A stretch of 64,000 bases of DNA from Haemonchus contortus. Taxonomy: Eukaryota > Nematoda > Chromadorea > Rhabditida > Trichostrongylidae. The notes under the pieces were generated by a model. That model searched no databases, was not told the origin of the DNA, and saw only the letters and a list, made by a program, of their open reading frames with translations. A program made the translations under genes and the position numbers. The stretch spans positions 13,555,440 to 13,619,439 of the forward strand of contig LS997563.1 of NCBI GenBank assembly GCA_000469685.2. The letters run 5' to 3'. The stretch's first letter is position 1. Every line of letters starts with the position of its first letter. Below, piece after piece: positions 12,003-22,830 of this stretch.

Positions 12003-13285
12003 TCACTTTTTTGCTGGGGCTGGAGCTGGCTTTGCAGTCTTAGCGTTTGACGTTTTGGTCGCTTTCTGGTCTTTTCCAGACTGAATTCTGCTATTTGGCG
12101 TGGCCTTACTAGAAGTAAGCGGTGTAGCGCTTTTTGGTGTTTGGTTAGTACTCTTATTCGGAGTAGCAGCGCTTGCAGTGGTTGTGTTTGTACCACTCTG
12201 CGAGCTTGTCGACTGTTTTTGGTCTGGCTTTCCTGTTTTCTTAAGTAAATTATTGAAATAGGATCCCTTCTTCGGTGGAGTTTCCTTGGGCTTTTCTTTC
12301 GATTCCTTCTTCTTTGGTGGTTGTTTGGCTTTATCTGGCTGTTGCGTTTTCACGAGGCGTTTCACCCATGGGAAGCTACCCTTGGCGCGTTCTCTTGGCG
12401 CTTCTCTGGGCTCTTCTTTGGGTGCTTCCACGTCTGTTTCTCCGGGACCAGGAGGTGTTTGCGCTTTTTTCTCGCGTTCCTCACATGTTGGCAGAACAAC
12501 ACCATTACGAAGAGCCATAATGCACTCATAACAGTCGCAGAGATTCTGAAATCAGTCAATCGGGATTATACCCTGTGAAATGCTGAAATCCCCCTACATC
12601 GGCTTTGTGTTCTTACTCCTGAAGACAATCGTGGCACTCAATTGGCGCGAGGCAAGATAAGTTCTTCGTACCCCACGCCCACAAAAAACAAGAGTCTGGG
12701 GGAGGATCGTCTCCCATTTTCCTTCTATCACATCAATATCAGCATAGCATTTCATTGCACGAACAGTGTAGAGCACTTAGTAATGATGAGAAAGCGAATG
12801 TTCTCATAAGCACCAGCAGAGCTCACCTGTTCTGAACGGTTCTTTCTCTCATTTCTGCAGTTGGTGCAGTCGCACACCTGTAAAATGCATGAGGAGCACC
12901 TATACTGCCAAGTCTATGTAACACAGAACACAGACCAGGATCCAGGAACTTACACTATTGTAGTCACGTTGAGGATCATAGTCATGAGCCAAGCGGAAAC
13001 GCTCAGAAACAGTTCTACCCTCTTCACGTGGTGGTTTGTGGCGTTTTCGTTTTGCAGCATCTGTGAGCCACCCTAATTCGAACGCATCCTTTAGCCACGG
13101 AGAGTCATCATCGGGATTTTCCGTCTGGCACGGAGCCGGACTGGTAGGATCACTGCCCGACCGCAGCGCTTGATCGGTAGTAGGTAAAAAAGGAAACGGC
13201 GACTCTTGATTTCCAGTGTCAACGGAGGTCGTCCTTCTGATCGGGATCACCCTCTTCTGAGGTCTCAGATCCTGTCGTGGAGATG
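12003..13285 (-). CDS. CDCxxC-motif protein with Lys/Pro/Thr-rich tail (5' end missing)
   Basis: Three phase-matched exons on the minus strand: 13285-12954, 12877-12827 and 12545-12003, ending at TGA 12005-12003. The first needs an upstream exon ending in phase 1 that I could not find; it may lie beyond the nested repeats at 13.5-14.2 kb. In order the protein has a disordered Pro/Ser-rich part, a Trp-containing segment (SPWLKDAFELGWLTDAAKRK), then two closely spaced cysteine motifs each at the start of an exon (VCDCTNC and NLCDCYEC) with another Cys 15 residues on. A tail of about 150 aa rich in Lys, Pro, Thr and Ser follows (KPAPAPAKK end). The CxCxxC pairs could bind zinc or another metal. 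I do not recognise the family. Confidence 0.6.
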
Positions 13286-13500
13286 CTGGAAGAGAAATTG
13301 CACAATTTGAAAAAGAATACAAGGAGCTTGAAGTAATTCGAGAGCATAGGTGCTACCGCACGAGAATAGGCAGCAGATCACCTGTTGCTGTAATTTGAGA
13401 GTTAGTAGAAGGTACGTGGCTAGATGTTGAGTGCCTCTAACTTGAGTTCAGTCGATGGGATGCGGCTAAGATCTCGGAGTGGAACCCTCTTTAACATGTA

Positions 13501-13715
13501 CAGTGCGTCGCAAAATGATAAAGCCACCTCTAATTTTCCCAAAAACTCACAGTATATGATGTTTCTGAAAAACTGCCAAAGTAAAAAATGTGTCAAATTT
13601 GAATTGCAATTATTGCACATTATCACCAAATTCCAGCTCGAAAACACAAACATTTTTTTTGGTCAATTTTTTTTTTGGAAAATTAGAGGTGGCTCTATCA
13701 TTTTGCGACGCACTG
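13501..13715. mobile_element. Tc1/mariner-type MITE
   Basis: Terminal inverted repeats of about 39 bp (left CAGTGCGTCGCAAAATGATA, right the same with one A/G change a base later) enclose 215 bp and are flanked by TA dinucleotides (13499-13500 and 13716-13717), the TA duplication of Tc1/mariner transposition. There is no transposase. It abuts the minus-strand copy of dispersed repeat D. Confidence 0.9.
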
Positions 13716-13719
13716 TATT

Positions 13720-14190
13720 TCGCTTGAAGACACAGTTCGCGATAAAAATGGTTTCTGAGATTACCCTACAGGATGAATTTGAGGCCCCTGCGTCCAGCAT
13801 ATCCGGCACTATTAGGTCGGAAAACGGCCTGGTTAGGGAGTTATGAAGGCTCAAAGATTGCCCTGTGTGTATCCTCGGTCGAGATTCACCGGCATTATCG
13901 AGGCTGCATCGATCACGAGGGAAGCCAGGAAGTTCAAGCAAATTGCCGTGACAAATAGCGACAGTGAAAGGCAGTTCTGTACAGTTCTGGCTTGATGTAG
14001 TTAGCTCTTTGCGCAATTGCAACAACTAAAATCTCGTCCGGATGTCCCTTCCATGTTATCTCCGTCATGGCATCTCGTCCAACCTCTATTTTCCCCACAT
14101 CTAAAGAGCCAAAGTTTTCTCAAAATCGGCGTGTTCTCTCGCTTTCTTCACTACCGATGAAGTACTTCCAACCTAAACCTTCAACTTTAA
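13720..14190 (-). repeat. Dispersed repeat D, minus-strand copy
   Basis: Inverted, diverged copy of the repeat at 9865-10350. It begins with ACACAGTTCGCGATAAAAATGG and includes GTTCTCTCGCTTTCTTCACTACCGATGAA near 14,130-14,160 (split here only for comparison). Its reading frames show the same short peptide pattern as the other copy, so the family may descend from a coding element, but no intact ORF remains. Confidence 0.6.
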
Positions 14191-14425
14191 ACTTCGGACG
14201 AGTTTTTGAGCGTTGTGAAACCTGTCGACTTGCACCATTCAAACCGAGACCCACACCTTGCACGCAGTCAGCCACTCCCTGATTTCACTTCTTTTTTGAA
14301 GCCTGATATTTCTCTAAATACGCCGATTTTTGAGTTTCCTTTGCCTTTTTTTGTGCTATTCTGGACTATCACTTCTGTTTCTTCTGTAGAACCAGATAAT
14401 CTTGATTTATCGCCAACTAACAAGG

Positions 14426-14775
14426 GAAGGATAATAGGTCGCAGTGGCCATTCAAAATGAGATGTATACTGTTTTGGACGGTGATTTCAAATCTGGGTTC
14501 CAAATCTGCGAAACGGTTCTGGGAACAAACTCATGGGCCCCCTCTCCCCCGGGTGTCATGCCGCTTTTCTGCTTTTCTGTGCGACCCAAGCAGTACTGGG
14601 ATGTACACAGATGGCCGAGTTGGGAGGACGATGGACTGGTAGGCGCGACACGGAGGTTCGAATCCTGGGTGCGTATGCTCGTTTGGCTTCTTTATAAAAA
14701 GTGCCCTAAATGCTTGCAAAAGATAGTTACGCGTCATATAGGCTATCTACAGCCCTCCTTCATATTAAGGGAACA
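14426..14775 (+). repeat. Dispersed repeat B with internal tRNA-like segment, plus copy
   Basis: Begins ACAAGGGAAGGATAATAGG and ends near CAGCCCTCCTTCAT. Inside, at about 14,603-14,665, is a tRNA-Ser/Leu-like piece with A box (GATGGCCGAGTTGG) and B box (GGTTCGAATCC). A close inverted copy lies at 16,097-16,460 and a partial copy at 28,334-28,750. It is probably a SINE or composite non-autonomous repeat; the tRNA-like part lies in the middle rather than at the 5' end, which is unusual for a SINE. Confidence 0.75.
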
Positions 14776-14840
14776 CCAGCAATGCTTATACACAGAACGA
14801 AAACGGGTGCAAAGCCCAGCAGGGAAGAGCTGCGAAAGCT

Positions 14841-14910
14841 TTGCTCAAAATATTATTGAAAAATTTTGAGCAAGAGATTTTGAGCAGTTTTGCAATAATA
14901 TTTTGAGCAA
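14841..14910. repeat. AT-rich inverted repeat
   Basis: TTGCTCAAAATATTATTG at 14,841-14,858 is matched by CAATAATATTTTGAGCAA at about 14,893-14,910, with two more TTTTGAGCA copies between. It lies immediately upstream of the CENP-B-type gene. Confidence 0.8.
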
Positions 14911-14976
14911 GATTTGGAGAAACTCACGATCAAAACATTTAATCGATTAAAGTGCTCCCAACATATTATCGGCAAT

Positions 14977-15965
14977 ATGTTCTGCCCAAAAGTGGCCGTC
15001 TTCTATTTGCTAAAGGAATTTGGCTCCTGCGACGTAACTCAAACACCATCCAGGAAGGAACAGAAGGTAATAGAGAGTTTCTCATCTATACTGCGCGATG
15101 CTATGTACAACAATCTCGTCATTGACTGTAAGGAAGACGAGGCCGTGGAAGAGGATCATAATGATCCTCTCTGGTCTCCTGATGAGAGTGACGACGATGA
15201 CGGACCCAGTACCTCCCGAGAGGGAACTTTTTACCTTTTCGGGGATGCGGAGGTATCAAAGGAAAAGGTAACCTTCAACTTTAGAATTTTATCCATGATC
15301 GCCAATTTTTGGGTGCAGGTTGATGAGGCCATAGCCTTCTATCGCTCAAGTACTAGAAAAAGCCGCACACTTTCGTGCATGAAGAGCAAGTTCCGTTTCA
15401 TCACGACGGAATACCATCTGAGGAAGTTGCGAGAAATTGAGCGAGACCGTAAGCTTTCAGATAAGTCTTTTTCGACCACATATTATGCCTTACATGGTTC
15501 TAAATATTAGGTGCAAAGCGAGCAGATCGAATTGTTGGGCTTCGCAGATTGGCCGATTTGTTGAAGGAAGAGGTGATCGCGAAAATGAATATGGGAATCT
15601 CATTGCATGACAGCGATATCCACCTCATGGCGCTCAAAATTAACAAGGAAGGCTCAATAGTGAAGAACTTCAAGGCCAGCCATGGGTGGATCCAGGGCCT
15701 CAAATCGAGCTGTGGTATTGTGTCTCGCCGTATCACCACGTTCACCTCAAGAAAAGGGTTTCTTGACAAAGATCGCATTTCTCGTGAGGCTCAAGCATTT
15801 GTTTTGGAGGTGAAAAAAAGGTAAATTTTCTCATGTCTCATTCTTCTTCAATTCTTCTCATTCTTACTTTTTCATAAAAACATCAGTTGTATTGTACCAG
15901 TACACTTCCATCACTTGCTAGAGGAAGCATTACTTTCTTCAAAAGCGCTATGGTCTGATGGGTAG
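14977..15965 (+). CDS. CENP-B/Tc5-type DNA-binding protein, four exons
   Basis: Exons 14977-15267, 15319-15448, 15511-15820 and 15887-15965 join in consistent phases with introns of 51, 62 and 66 bp and end in TAG, giving about 269 aa. The ATG at 14977 is the first in frame; the frame stays open a little upstream, so a further 5' exon is possible. An acidic Ser-rich stretch (SPDESDDDDGPSTS) precedes two DNA-binding-like parts. The second is the clearest: KASHGWIQGLKSSCGIVSRR is the typical end of a CENP-B-type helix-turn-helix as in Tc5 and pogo transposases. No DDE catalytic domain follows; the protein ends soon after. It is either a domesticated DNA-binding protein or a truncated transposase. 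Copies of repeat B in opposite orientation flank it. Confidence 0.6.
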
Positions 15966-16096
15966 CCCTCTGTCGAAACTGCATGGAGCGCGAATTTCGT
16001 AACCACATCTTTTAGTGCAAGGCGCGGACGGATTCTATGTGCACTCCTATTCGGTCTGTGGAGGCCATAAGAATTTCACTTGTATTTCCATTTTTG

Positions 16097-16460
16097 GTGC
16101 TGCATAAACATGAAGGAGGGCTGTACATGCCTATATGACGCGTAAATATGTTTTGCAAGCGTTTAGGGCCCTGTTTATGAAAAGGCAGGACAAGCAGACG
16201 CATCAAGGATTCGAACCTCCGTGTCGCTCCTACCAGTTCATTGTCCTCCCAACTCGGCCATCTGTGCACATTCCAGTGCTCCTTGGGTCGCATAGAAAAG
16301 CAGAAAAGCGGCATGACACCCGGGGGAGAGGGGGCCCATAACATTGTTCCCAGAACCGTTTCGCAGATTCGGAACCCAGATTTGAAATCACCGTCCAAAA
16401 CGGTATACATCTCATTTTGAACGGCCACTGCGACCTATTATCCTTCCCTTGTAAGAATTC
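16097..16460 (-). repeat. Dispersed repeat B with tRNA-like segment, minus copy
   Basis: Reverse complement of the repeat at 14,426-14,775, similar over most of its length, including the A and B box segment (16,196-16,263 on this strand). The two copies face each other across the CENP-B-type gene and could fold into a stem of about 350 bp. Confidence 0.8.
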
Positions 16461-17669
16461 TCTCCCCATTATGCGAAGAATGGAGAATGACTTAAAACAG
16501 TCGAGTGCATACAAGAATGTGAATCCAGAGTTAAGGGTCATTGCTTTCATCCTCATACAGGGGACCTATACCGATTAGCCAAACCCAGATGGAAAGCTTA
16601 ATTGGTCTAGGCGGTTACCAATTCGAGGTTCGCCCACTGTCGCCATGCTTATGTTTTGGGACATAAGCTACTAAATCAACTTCGCTTAGCCTTTTTATAA
16701 GTACACATAAGAAACAACGGCCTCTCGACTTGGCAATACGACTTCGTTCCCGAATGGAACTCAAGTAACAGTCTGCTCATGGTATGCTGATTGTTGCCAC
16801 TGTTTACCAGGAGTTTTTTCGCTAGATAGAGCAACTTTAGTGTTTCTTGTGATACGTCCTCTTATCAACACTAACTTCTTCTTTAAACACTTCATCCCTC
16901 ATCACATCATCTCACATCTCTTACCCTTTGAGCTGCCGTGAGACGATTGTCGTTGTGCAGATGTATCTTTGGTGGGAACCTTCTCAAACATCTGTTTGTA
17001 CTTCTTGCATTCGTCACAGTTACAGTCCTTCTAAATTTGCTCCTGTTAATAACTAATCTATCCAGGCCATACAACTGAAAGCGTTATCTAATGCTATGAT
17101 CTTCACTTTCTCAAAGACTATTCATTTGGAAAAAATTGTGGAGGCTTCGTTATATTTGCGAGCCTAGTCTTCAATTCCTGTGAGCGAAAGCGAAAAGCGA
17201 AAGCGTAAGCGCTTCCGACCAGCAGAAACTCCTCAGAAGAACCAGTGAAATATTACAGTCAGCAAAAGGATGGGGCGCAGTTTTAACGTTGCCCTCGAAC
17301 ACGACTTTCTTTCTGTTCGAAGTACTTGTGTAACGTTGCAAACTCGCTACGATATAAGCAAATATGGCATGTTAGCTTCAGAGCTGCAGACAGAAAGGGA
17401 TTGTTGATCGCAATCAGTAGTGGCCAGAATTTCGATACGTCATCATATTTTTGTGTACAGGTAGCTCCAACTGAGAATGGCTAGCTGTGCCCACATCAGG
17501 CTCAGGGTTGGCTAAGCTTCGCTGTTTATTTTATTCAGTAAAAGGCAATCTTTACACTTCGGAACACGAGCCCAGTCAAGCAGAATTTCAATTTTCTGCT
17601 TGATTGAATTTATGAATTGAAGTGTGATAGTCAACCTGTTTGATTTTAATCTTCACTTTTCAATTACAG
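16461..17669. other. Mostly featureless; possible upstream exon
   Basis: A possible plus-strand exon at about 17,174-17,246 (acceptor CCTAG, then a basic Ser/Lys/Arg-rich peptide ESEKRKRKRFRPAETPQKN, donor CA|GTGAAA) could belong to the gene whose end lies at 17,670-18,216, but its phase does not fit directly and an extra exon would be needed. Nothing else supportable was seen. Confidence 0.3.
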
Positions 17670-18216
17670 GTTCAGATTTTTGATTCCTCAAATGAATCGG
17701 AAATTGATCAACAGAAGGGTGTCCGTCCATAACCGATGACCATACTGCCTCAGTGCGAACTATGACTCAGTAGCCACCAGAGCGTGAACTCCTATTTCAT
17801 AAGTGAAAGGGAAACGTCAAGAATGTTCATTCGCTACTGACGATCGCTTATGGCGACAGCGGATTCTATAATGAGTTTAAACACGTCGTTTTTCTGCTAG
17901 AAGGAATTGAACGTTTGTTGGACACTGTAAATCACCTCGAGTTGCATTTAGCCCCTGAAGACGCCTATTACGTCGAAACGTTAGACCATTGAATCACTAA
18001 ATAGTCCCAGTAAAAAGGTTCGCACGGCAGAAGAACTGTATCAACGTAAACGTCGAAATCAATACAAGGGAGAGGTTGAAGAATGTCCAATCAAAGATTA
18101 CACTGGAACTCGATGTGCCCTTCACATGGTATGTGCTTGATTGTTATAGATGACATTTTCTTTTATAATCATAGGATATTACTGGAAAGAACTTTGATCC
18201 TGGTAACCAAAGTTAA
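17670..18216 (+). CDS. 3' end of an unknown gene, three exons
   Basis: Exons 17670-17720, 17985-18128 and 18175-18216 join in phase 0 and end in TAA. The visible 78 residues begin VQIFDSSNESEIDQQ, continue with a basic helix-like part (KKVRTAEELYQRKRRNQYKG) and a Cys-containing part (VEECPIKDYTGTRCALHM), and end KNFDPGNQS. I do not recognise the family; composition suggests a nuclear or RNA-associated protein. The second exon's acceptor (CGTTAG) lies within a CGAAACG-type hairpin motif also found in Penelope-like repeat pieces elsewhere, so part of this exon may derive from a repeat. The 5' part of the gene was not found. Confidence 0.4.
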
Positions 18217-18739
18217 GTGCGATTTCTAGGCGACTGACTTGTTCCCATTAAGTTATATTGTAAATATGTATAGAATGTAACCAAAAGTGCAAAGTTGTAT
18301 CATACTTCTATTGTTGTGTATCATCATTCGCTTTGTTATACTATCCGTTGCATATCTGCCTATTACCTCTTGTTTCCCACAACTCAAATTTCGCAACTAC
18401 CAAAACAGATTTCCCACGCGCGAAGCTGCCGGCCAGAGCCCTCTCTTGATCTGTGTTTATACGGATATCTTACTCTCTTGTACTCGGCCTTTCTCTGTAA
18501 TCTCCACTTACCCTGGGCCACAGATATAAATACCGGTCACATCTCCTAGAATGACTTTTCGGGATCTATCTTTTTGTCAGAGGATTCTGCTGATCAATCG
18601 CCCACTTCTGTGCTGCTACTTACCGAAGAAGAATAAAGTGTGAGTCAATATTCTCTACCGAGCCATAAGGAAGGGGCCTTGTCCCTAGACATCTGAAAAG
18701 GGGACCCGAGACGGAAACCCAAAAGGGGCAAACGCACCG

Positions 18740-18965
18740 CGAGCCCTTTACAATATTAGTAGTTTTACTTGAGTTAAATTGAAGTCTGAAATGGTGACTG
18801 ACATGGATGAACTTCGATCATTATTTGGAGACCAGGCTCTCACGACGGTGAGAACGCCGAAACGTTGGTCAAATAAAGAGTTACAACATCCTGAGGCTTC
18901 ACAAGAACACCCACACATCGAGACACATGCCAAGATTCATCGAGAGTCGATCATGGTCACTTCTG
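18740..18965 (+). repeat. CGAAACG-type retroelement tail fragment
   Basis: Contains GGTGAGAACGCCGAAACGTT, then GGTCAAATAAAG, the same signature as in the 57.8 kb inverted repeat (GTCGAAACGTCGACCAAATAAAG-like, split) and in the Penelope-like region at 52.6 kb. An ORF runs through it but has no protein-family support. Confidence 0.5.
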
Positions 18966-19771
18966 TTCCATTTTACTTTTGCATATTCCATATAGCGAAG
19001 AAGAAGAGGAAACTACTGCGTTCACTCCCAATTTATAAATCTGTTGCTTACTTCAGACGCCCTGTCTTTCATATGTAGTGGCTCTGCTACCCTCTGTTTG
19101 AAGCCATCTGCTTGAAATCCTTTCAGTCTCTCGTAAATGTGTGTTCAATGTAATAGGGCGACGTCCCGCTGTTGTTGGTTTGATTGCATTTTTCTTCAAC
19201 TCAGTTTTTGTTATCAGCCACTTGGTCCTACTCGATTTACTGTTTTTCGTGTTTGCAACCTACTTTCGGCAGATCAGACAAATAAATATAAACATAAGTC
19301 ATATAATACGGCAGAAAAAAGACTTTGCTGAAGTGACTCACCACACCCATTGACTCCATCGTAGGTGTGTATCCTGCCTTAATTTGCAAAGCTTTCCGAA
19401 GTCAGGGGAGTGTTTAGTAACAATTACTGATTAAGGCTTAGCTGGGGTAAGCGTTACTCCAGAATTCCTACATTCGCCACCAATAGGTGAAGGATAAAAT
19501 GTAAACTTTTTGACGCTGGTCTATCCCGTTTCGGAAATTACCGCACAAATTCGGCTTCTAACACTAAATAAAAGGCAAACTCATCAAATCTGATCGACAT
19601 TTAACAACGCTTAGCAAATAAAAAAGTACAGGGCCCACTCGATACTACCACTTATCCGACTTGACTAGATCATCACTCACAAGAATTTTCCATCTCCATT
19701 TCATTTTGGGTCATACATTAGCCTGGCTACAGATTAAGTCTATGCAATGTATCCTCTCCCAACGTTAACCA
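18966..19771. other. No gene recognised
   Basis: Short ORFs at 19,137-19,353 are hydrophobic but have no splice context. Nothing else supportable was seen before the last exon of the RS-domain gene. Confidence 0.35.
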
Positions 19772-20823
19772 TCAAACCCCAACCCCAAGTTTAGACAGCT
19801 GCAGGCTTAGGTGATGCTTTTCACTTTGTTCCACAAAAGCTTATACATACTCTAACAGAATGCAATTACTCTTGCTTACCATGTCATCTCTAGGCCCTCC
19901 TTTCCGACGATTTTTCTTCGATCTATCACTCTTTGATCGGCTCCTCGATGAAGAGCCTCTCCTTCTAGAAGATGAACTTCTTCCCGAATCACTCTCCCTT
20001 TTCATAGAATGTCGTCCGCTTTCCGACCCACTATGCCTTTTTCTATGAGGTCGGCTCCTTTTTGATGCAGCTTTTCCTTCTGGAGGAGGTCGACTCGTCT
20101 GTGCAGGCCTCTTCCTTCTGGAAGATCGACTTCTTCTAGATCCAGATTTGCTTCGAGAAGACCTGCTCCTATCCGATTTGGATCGACTCCTTCTTGGTTT
20201 AGGTCTCCTTCTGGAAGACCTGCTTCTTTCCGACTTGGATGGCCTTCTTCTCTGTCTAGGTCTCCTCCTGGAAGACTTGCTCCTCTGCGACCTAGAACGA
20301 CTTCTCGGTCTAGGTCTCCTTCTGGAAGACCTGCTTCTCGCCGACTTAGATCGGCTTCTTCTCTGTTTAGGTCTCCTTCTGGAAGATTTCCCCCTCTGAG
20401 ACTTAGATCGACGTCTTCTCGTCGCAGGTTTCCTTCTTGAAGACTTCTTCCTCTTCGACGTTGATCGACGGCTTCTCGGTCCACGTCTCTTTCTGGAGGA
20501 CTTGCTCCTTTGCGATTTAGATCGACCTCTTCTCGCTCTAGGTCCTCTTCTAGAAGATTTTCTCCTCCTCGATATCGGTATTCTCTTTCCGGCAGGTTCC
20601 CTGTCACTTGTTCCTGGTCTCTTTCTTCTAGAAGATCGGCTGCGACTGCGCGGGCGTGAGCTGAATATGAATGAAAAAGAACAAACGTCTCAACTGTTGT
20701 CCAGCGGAACATCTACGATGTGCTGAATAAGTATGGCTAAACTTTCCGCTCTATGTCTCTTTCGTGCTCTACCTCTCACCGACCAAGTCGAATCTCGAAT
20801 CGATCTCGATTTAGTAGGGTCAT
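19772..20823 (-). CDS. RS-domain (Arg/Ser-rich) protein, three exons
   Basis: On the minus strand, exons 20823-20780, 20660-19880 and 19798-19772 join in matching phases (introns 119 and 81 bp) for about 283 aa. ATG at 20823 begins MTLLNRDRFEIRLGR, after which residues 16-275 are almost entirely Arg, Ser and Lys in units such as RSRSRSSRRKRP, RSKSQRSKSSRKRR and RSRSKSARSRSSRRRP. RS domains act in pre-mRNA splicing and nuclear speckle targeting. No RRM or PWI domain was found, so the exact family is open, and more 5' exons may exist. The exon is built from imperfect repeats of about 50-60 bp. A Leu/Glu-rich frame is also open on this strand because of the repeat, but the RS frame is the one that connects at both splice sites. 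The last, 9-codon exon is the least certain. Confidence 0.55.
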
Positions 20824-21986
20824 AGAAGAAATGATCAAGAAGTCGGGAGTTGCAGCGCAACAATGTTTTCACTGGTTGCACAGACATTTAACCATGCGCA
20901 CTCACAAGTGAGGGAACCATTAGCCGGAGCAAGAGGATGAGCAAACCGAAACTTTAACACTCCTGGATTATGGCCAACAAGCAGAAGTTTGTGTACCGCA
21001 CTCACTGGTGAGACATATCTTACTCTTGATTAAATCGTTGAAAATTTGAAGGCTCTCGGAAAAGCACTTGAAAAAGCCGATAAACTATAATACCGATCCT
21101 GTCTATTTCAAGGGCTAAGCGACGATAAGGGAAAGCGGGCATAACACTCTCATTTTTTAATATCTTTTAGAGATTTGCTCAACTGCTGCTTTACAGGGAT
21201 AACCATTCAAGTCGACAGTAACTTCCAACCCAATCCCCCCCCCCCTCTGCTCATTCGCGGTGGGTTCAGGAACCACATGATGTTTTTCCCAGAATGAGAT
21301 AGTTTGAAAATTTTGCCTGAACTCTTCAATCAAATCAATAGCAGAGTCAACAAATAAATTTGCGACCGAGCAGGCCGGATGCGACATTAAGATAGCCGTT
21401 GGGCCAGGGCGTTGAAGAAAGTTGGACTGCCGCTTTTTCTTCCGCTCTTCCGCTTTTCCCATTTTTGCTATGCTTTCCCCAAAGTTTTTCTGAGCGGTGA
21501 AGTTTCTGCTCACAAGTACCTGTCACGTTCCTTCTGTGGTCCCACCAGCACGAGGGACAGGTTACCAATACTTATTTTCGATTGCTTTTAGATGAGCCCA
21601 TCATTTCTTGCTAAGCATTCCACCACCCCTTCTCTGGCTTTTCTGCGAGCGTTGGTTTGAGTTGCTGTTGATACCAGCAATCATGTTGTGTTAAGTTCAA
21701 GTTTTTTTTGAGTTCAAGTTCCGCTGCCAACGTAGTAAAAAAACCAACTTGGTGGTAAATATATTCGTCGCCGTATTGCCATTTTCTACATTTCCACGAG
21801 CATTCAAACATGCTTGTTCGGCCAGTGCAGTTGTATCCCGTTCAGTCCTGTACTTGATCTTTTAGTAGTGTACTCACACTCATAGATATTCATTTAGGTA
21901 ATCAAGATATGTATGACAATAAGTATGTTGAGAAGGGTGAGCGTGGAGGATAACTTCCGTACCGCATGAAACGATATTGTTTTGCT
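20824..21986. other. No secure gene; one small minus-strand ORF
   Basis: Contains the ORF listed at 21,157-21,462 and a C10 run at about 21,236. No splice-supported structure was found elsewhere. Confidence 0.35.
21157..21462 (-). CDS. Small ORF, 101 codons, unknown
   Basis: Starts at ATG 21462 with a very basic N-terminus (GKAEERKKKRQ) followed by coding-like sequence (PTAILMSHPACSVANLFVD) and stops at 21,157. A run of four Gly is encoded by the C10/G10 tract, so the frame depends on an accurate homopolymer count. The frame extends open upstream to a possible acceptor near 21,520. No family recognised; it may be a gene fragment. Confidence 0.25.
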   Translation of the reverse strand: MGKAEERKKKRQSNFLQRPGPTAILMSHPACSVANLFVDSAIDLIEEFRQNFQTISFWEKHHVVPEPTANEQRGGGIGLEVTVDLNGYPCKAAVEQISKRY

Positions 21987-22318
21987 TGTAAGCCTCATGG
22001 CTTTTCCAACCGATCGATAGGCGATACTTACCATCTAGCTTCTACTACAGCCTGCACAGAAATGTTCGGTCTGATGAAATGCACTGATTACAGGCTTCCT
22101 CGCGAGCTTCGTATGTATAAAACGCGTGGTAAGGCGCCCACTGGGACTCGCGGTCGCAGCCGCCACTCAACCTATGGACCTCAGCGGCGGATTCGTCTAT
22201 CGTCAGACAAGCCGTTCCATCGTCAGGACGAATAAATCCTATTGCCTTCGATTTGTAATTAACCGTTATATTAAATGGTGTAGCTACCACTCATTGGAAA
22301 AGGTGCCAAGAACCAAAC
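21987..22318 (+). repeat. 5' LTR of gypsy-type element
   Basis: 332 bp. It contains a TATA-like GTATGTATAAAACGCG at about 22,110-22,126 and a poly(A)-signal-like ACGAATAAATCC at about 22,229-22,240. It ends CCAAGAACCAAAC directly before the PBS. The partner LTR is at 24945-25271. Confidence 0.85.
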
Positions 22319-22336
22319 TGGTAGCAGCGAGTGGTT
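22319..22336 (+). promoter_or_regulatory. Primer-binding site, initiator tRNA-Met type
   Basis: TGGTAGCAGCGAGTGG directly follows the 5' LTR. The first nine bases match the complement of the initiator tRNA-Met 3' end (..CTGCTACCA), the primer often used by gypsy-type elements; the following bases have diverged. Confidence 0.7.
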
Positions 22337-22399
22337 CGGCTACCTTTTCAGCTTCGTCACCCCCGGCTGTTGATCTCTCCAGAGCCAACGTGACCCCTG

Positions 22400-22830
22400 A
22401 GTAACGGCAATGAGTGATGCAGCTATTTCAGGAATATCAAGATCGCATATCCTCCCCATCTTATGATCTGGGGTCGTGCGACCATGCTCAAATCGAGACG
22501 ACCACCGAAATTCCTCCTTCTAGGTACTGACCAATCCGCATCCCAGCAAAATTCCAAAAGGAGCTCGATGATCACATCAATAAGCTCCTCGCAGCAGGTC
22601 GGATCGTGGAGAGCGATGCCCTCTGGCTACACAACACTGTTACGGTCAGAAAGAAGAAGTCGTTTCCTTACGCGTGTGCTTGGACTTCCGTCCATTGAAC
22701 GACATCACAGTCCCAGTCCACTACTCCCTGCCACGCATTGAAGATCTCATCCTCCGCAAGTCTGGAGAAGCAAACTTCTCCAGACTTGCCAACCAGTATG
22801 CTCATCTCCATCCGTGTGGAATCCATATCG
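22400..22830 (+). pseudogene. Truncated gypsy reverse transcriptase
   Basis: Broken frames give HINKLLAAGRIVESDALW, a run typical of the region just before RT motif 1, then CLDFRPLNDITVPVHYSLPR, which matches the conserved gypsy D-(F/Y)-R-x-L-N...P-x-P-R-I-(D/E) segment. At least one frameshift separates the two. Downstream RT motifs, including the catalytic YxDD, were not found; after the RIEDLI segment the sequence becomes unrelated. The 5' part may retain remnants of the upstream linker. Confidence 0.7.

Noticed and set aside
20002..20712. 236-codon Leu/Glu-rich ORF on the minus strand
   Set aside because: It is an alternative frame of the RS-domain exon kept open by the repeat; splice sites and composition support the RS frame.
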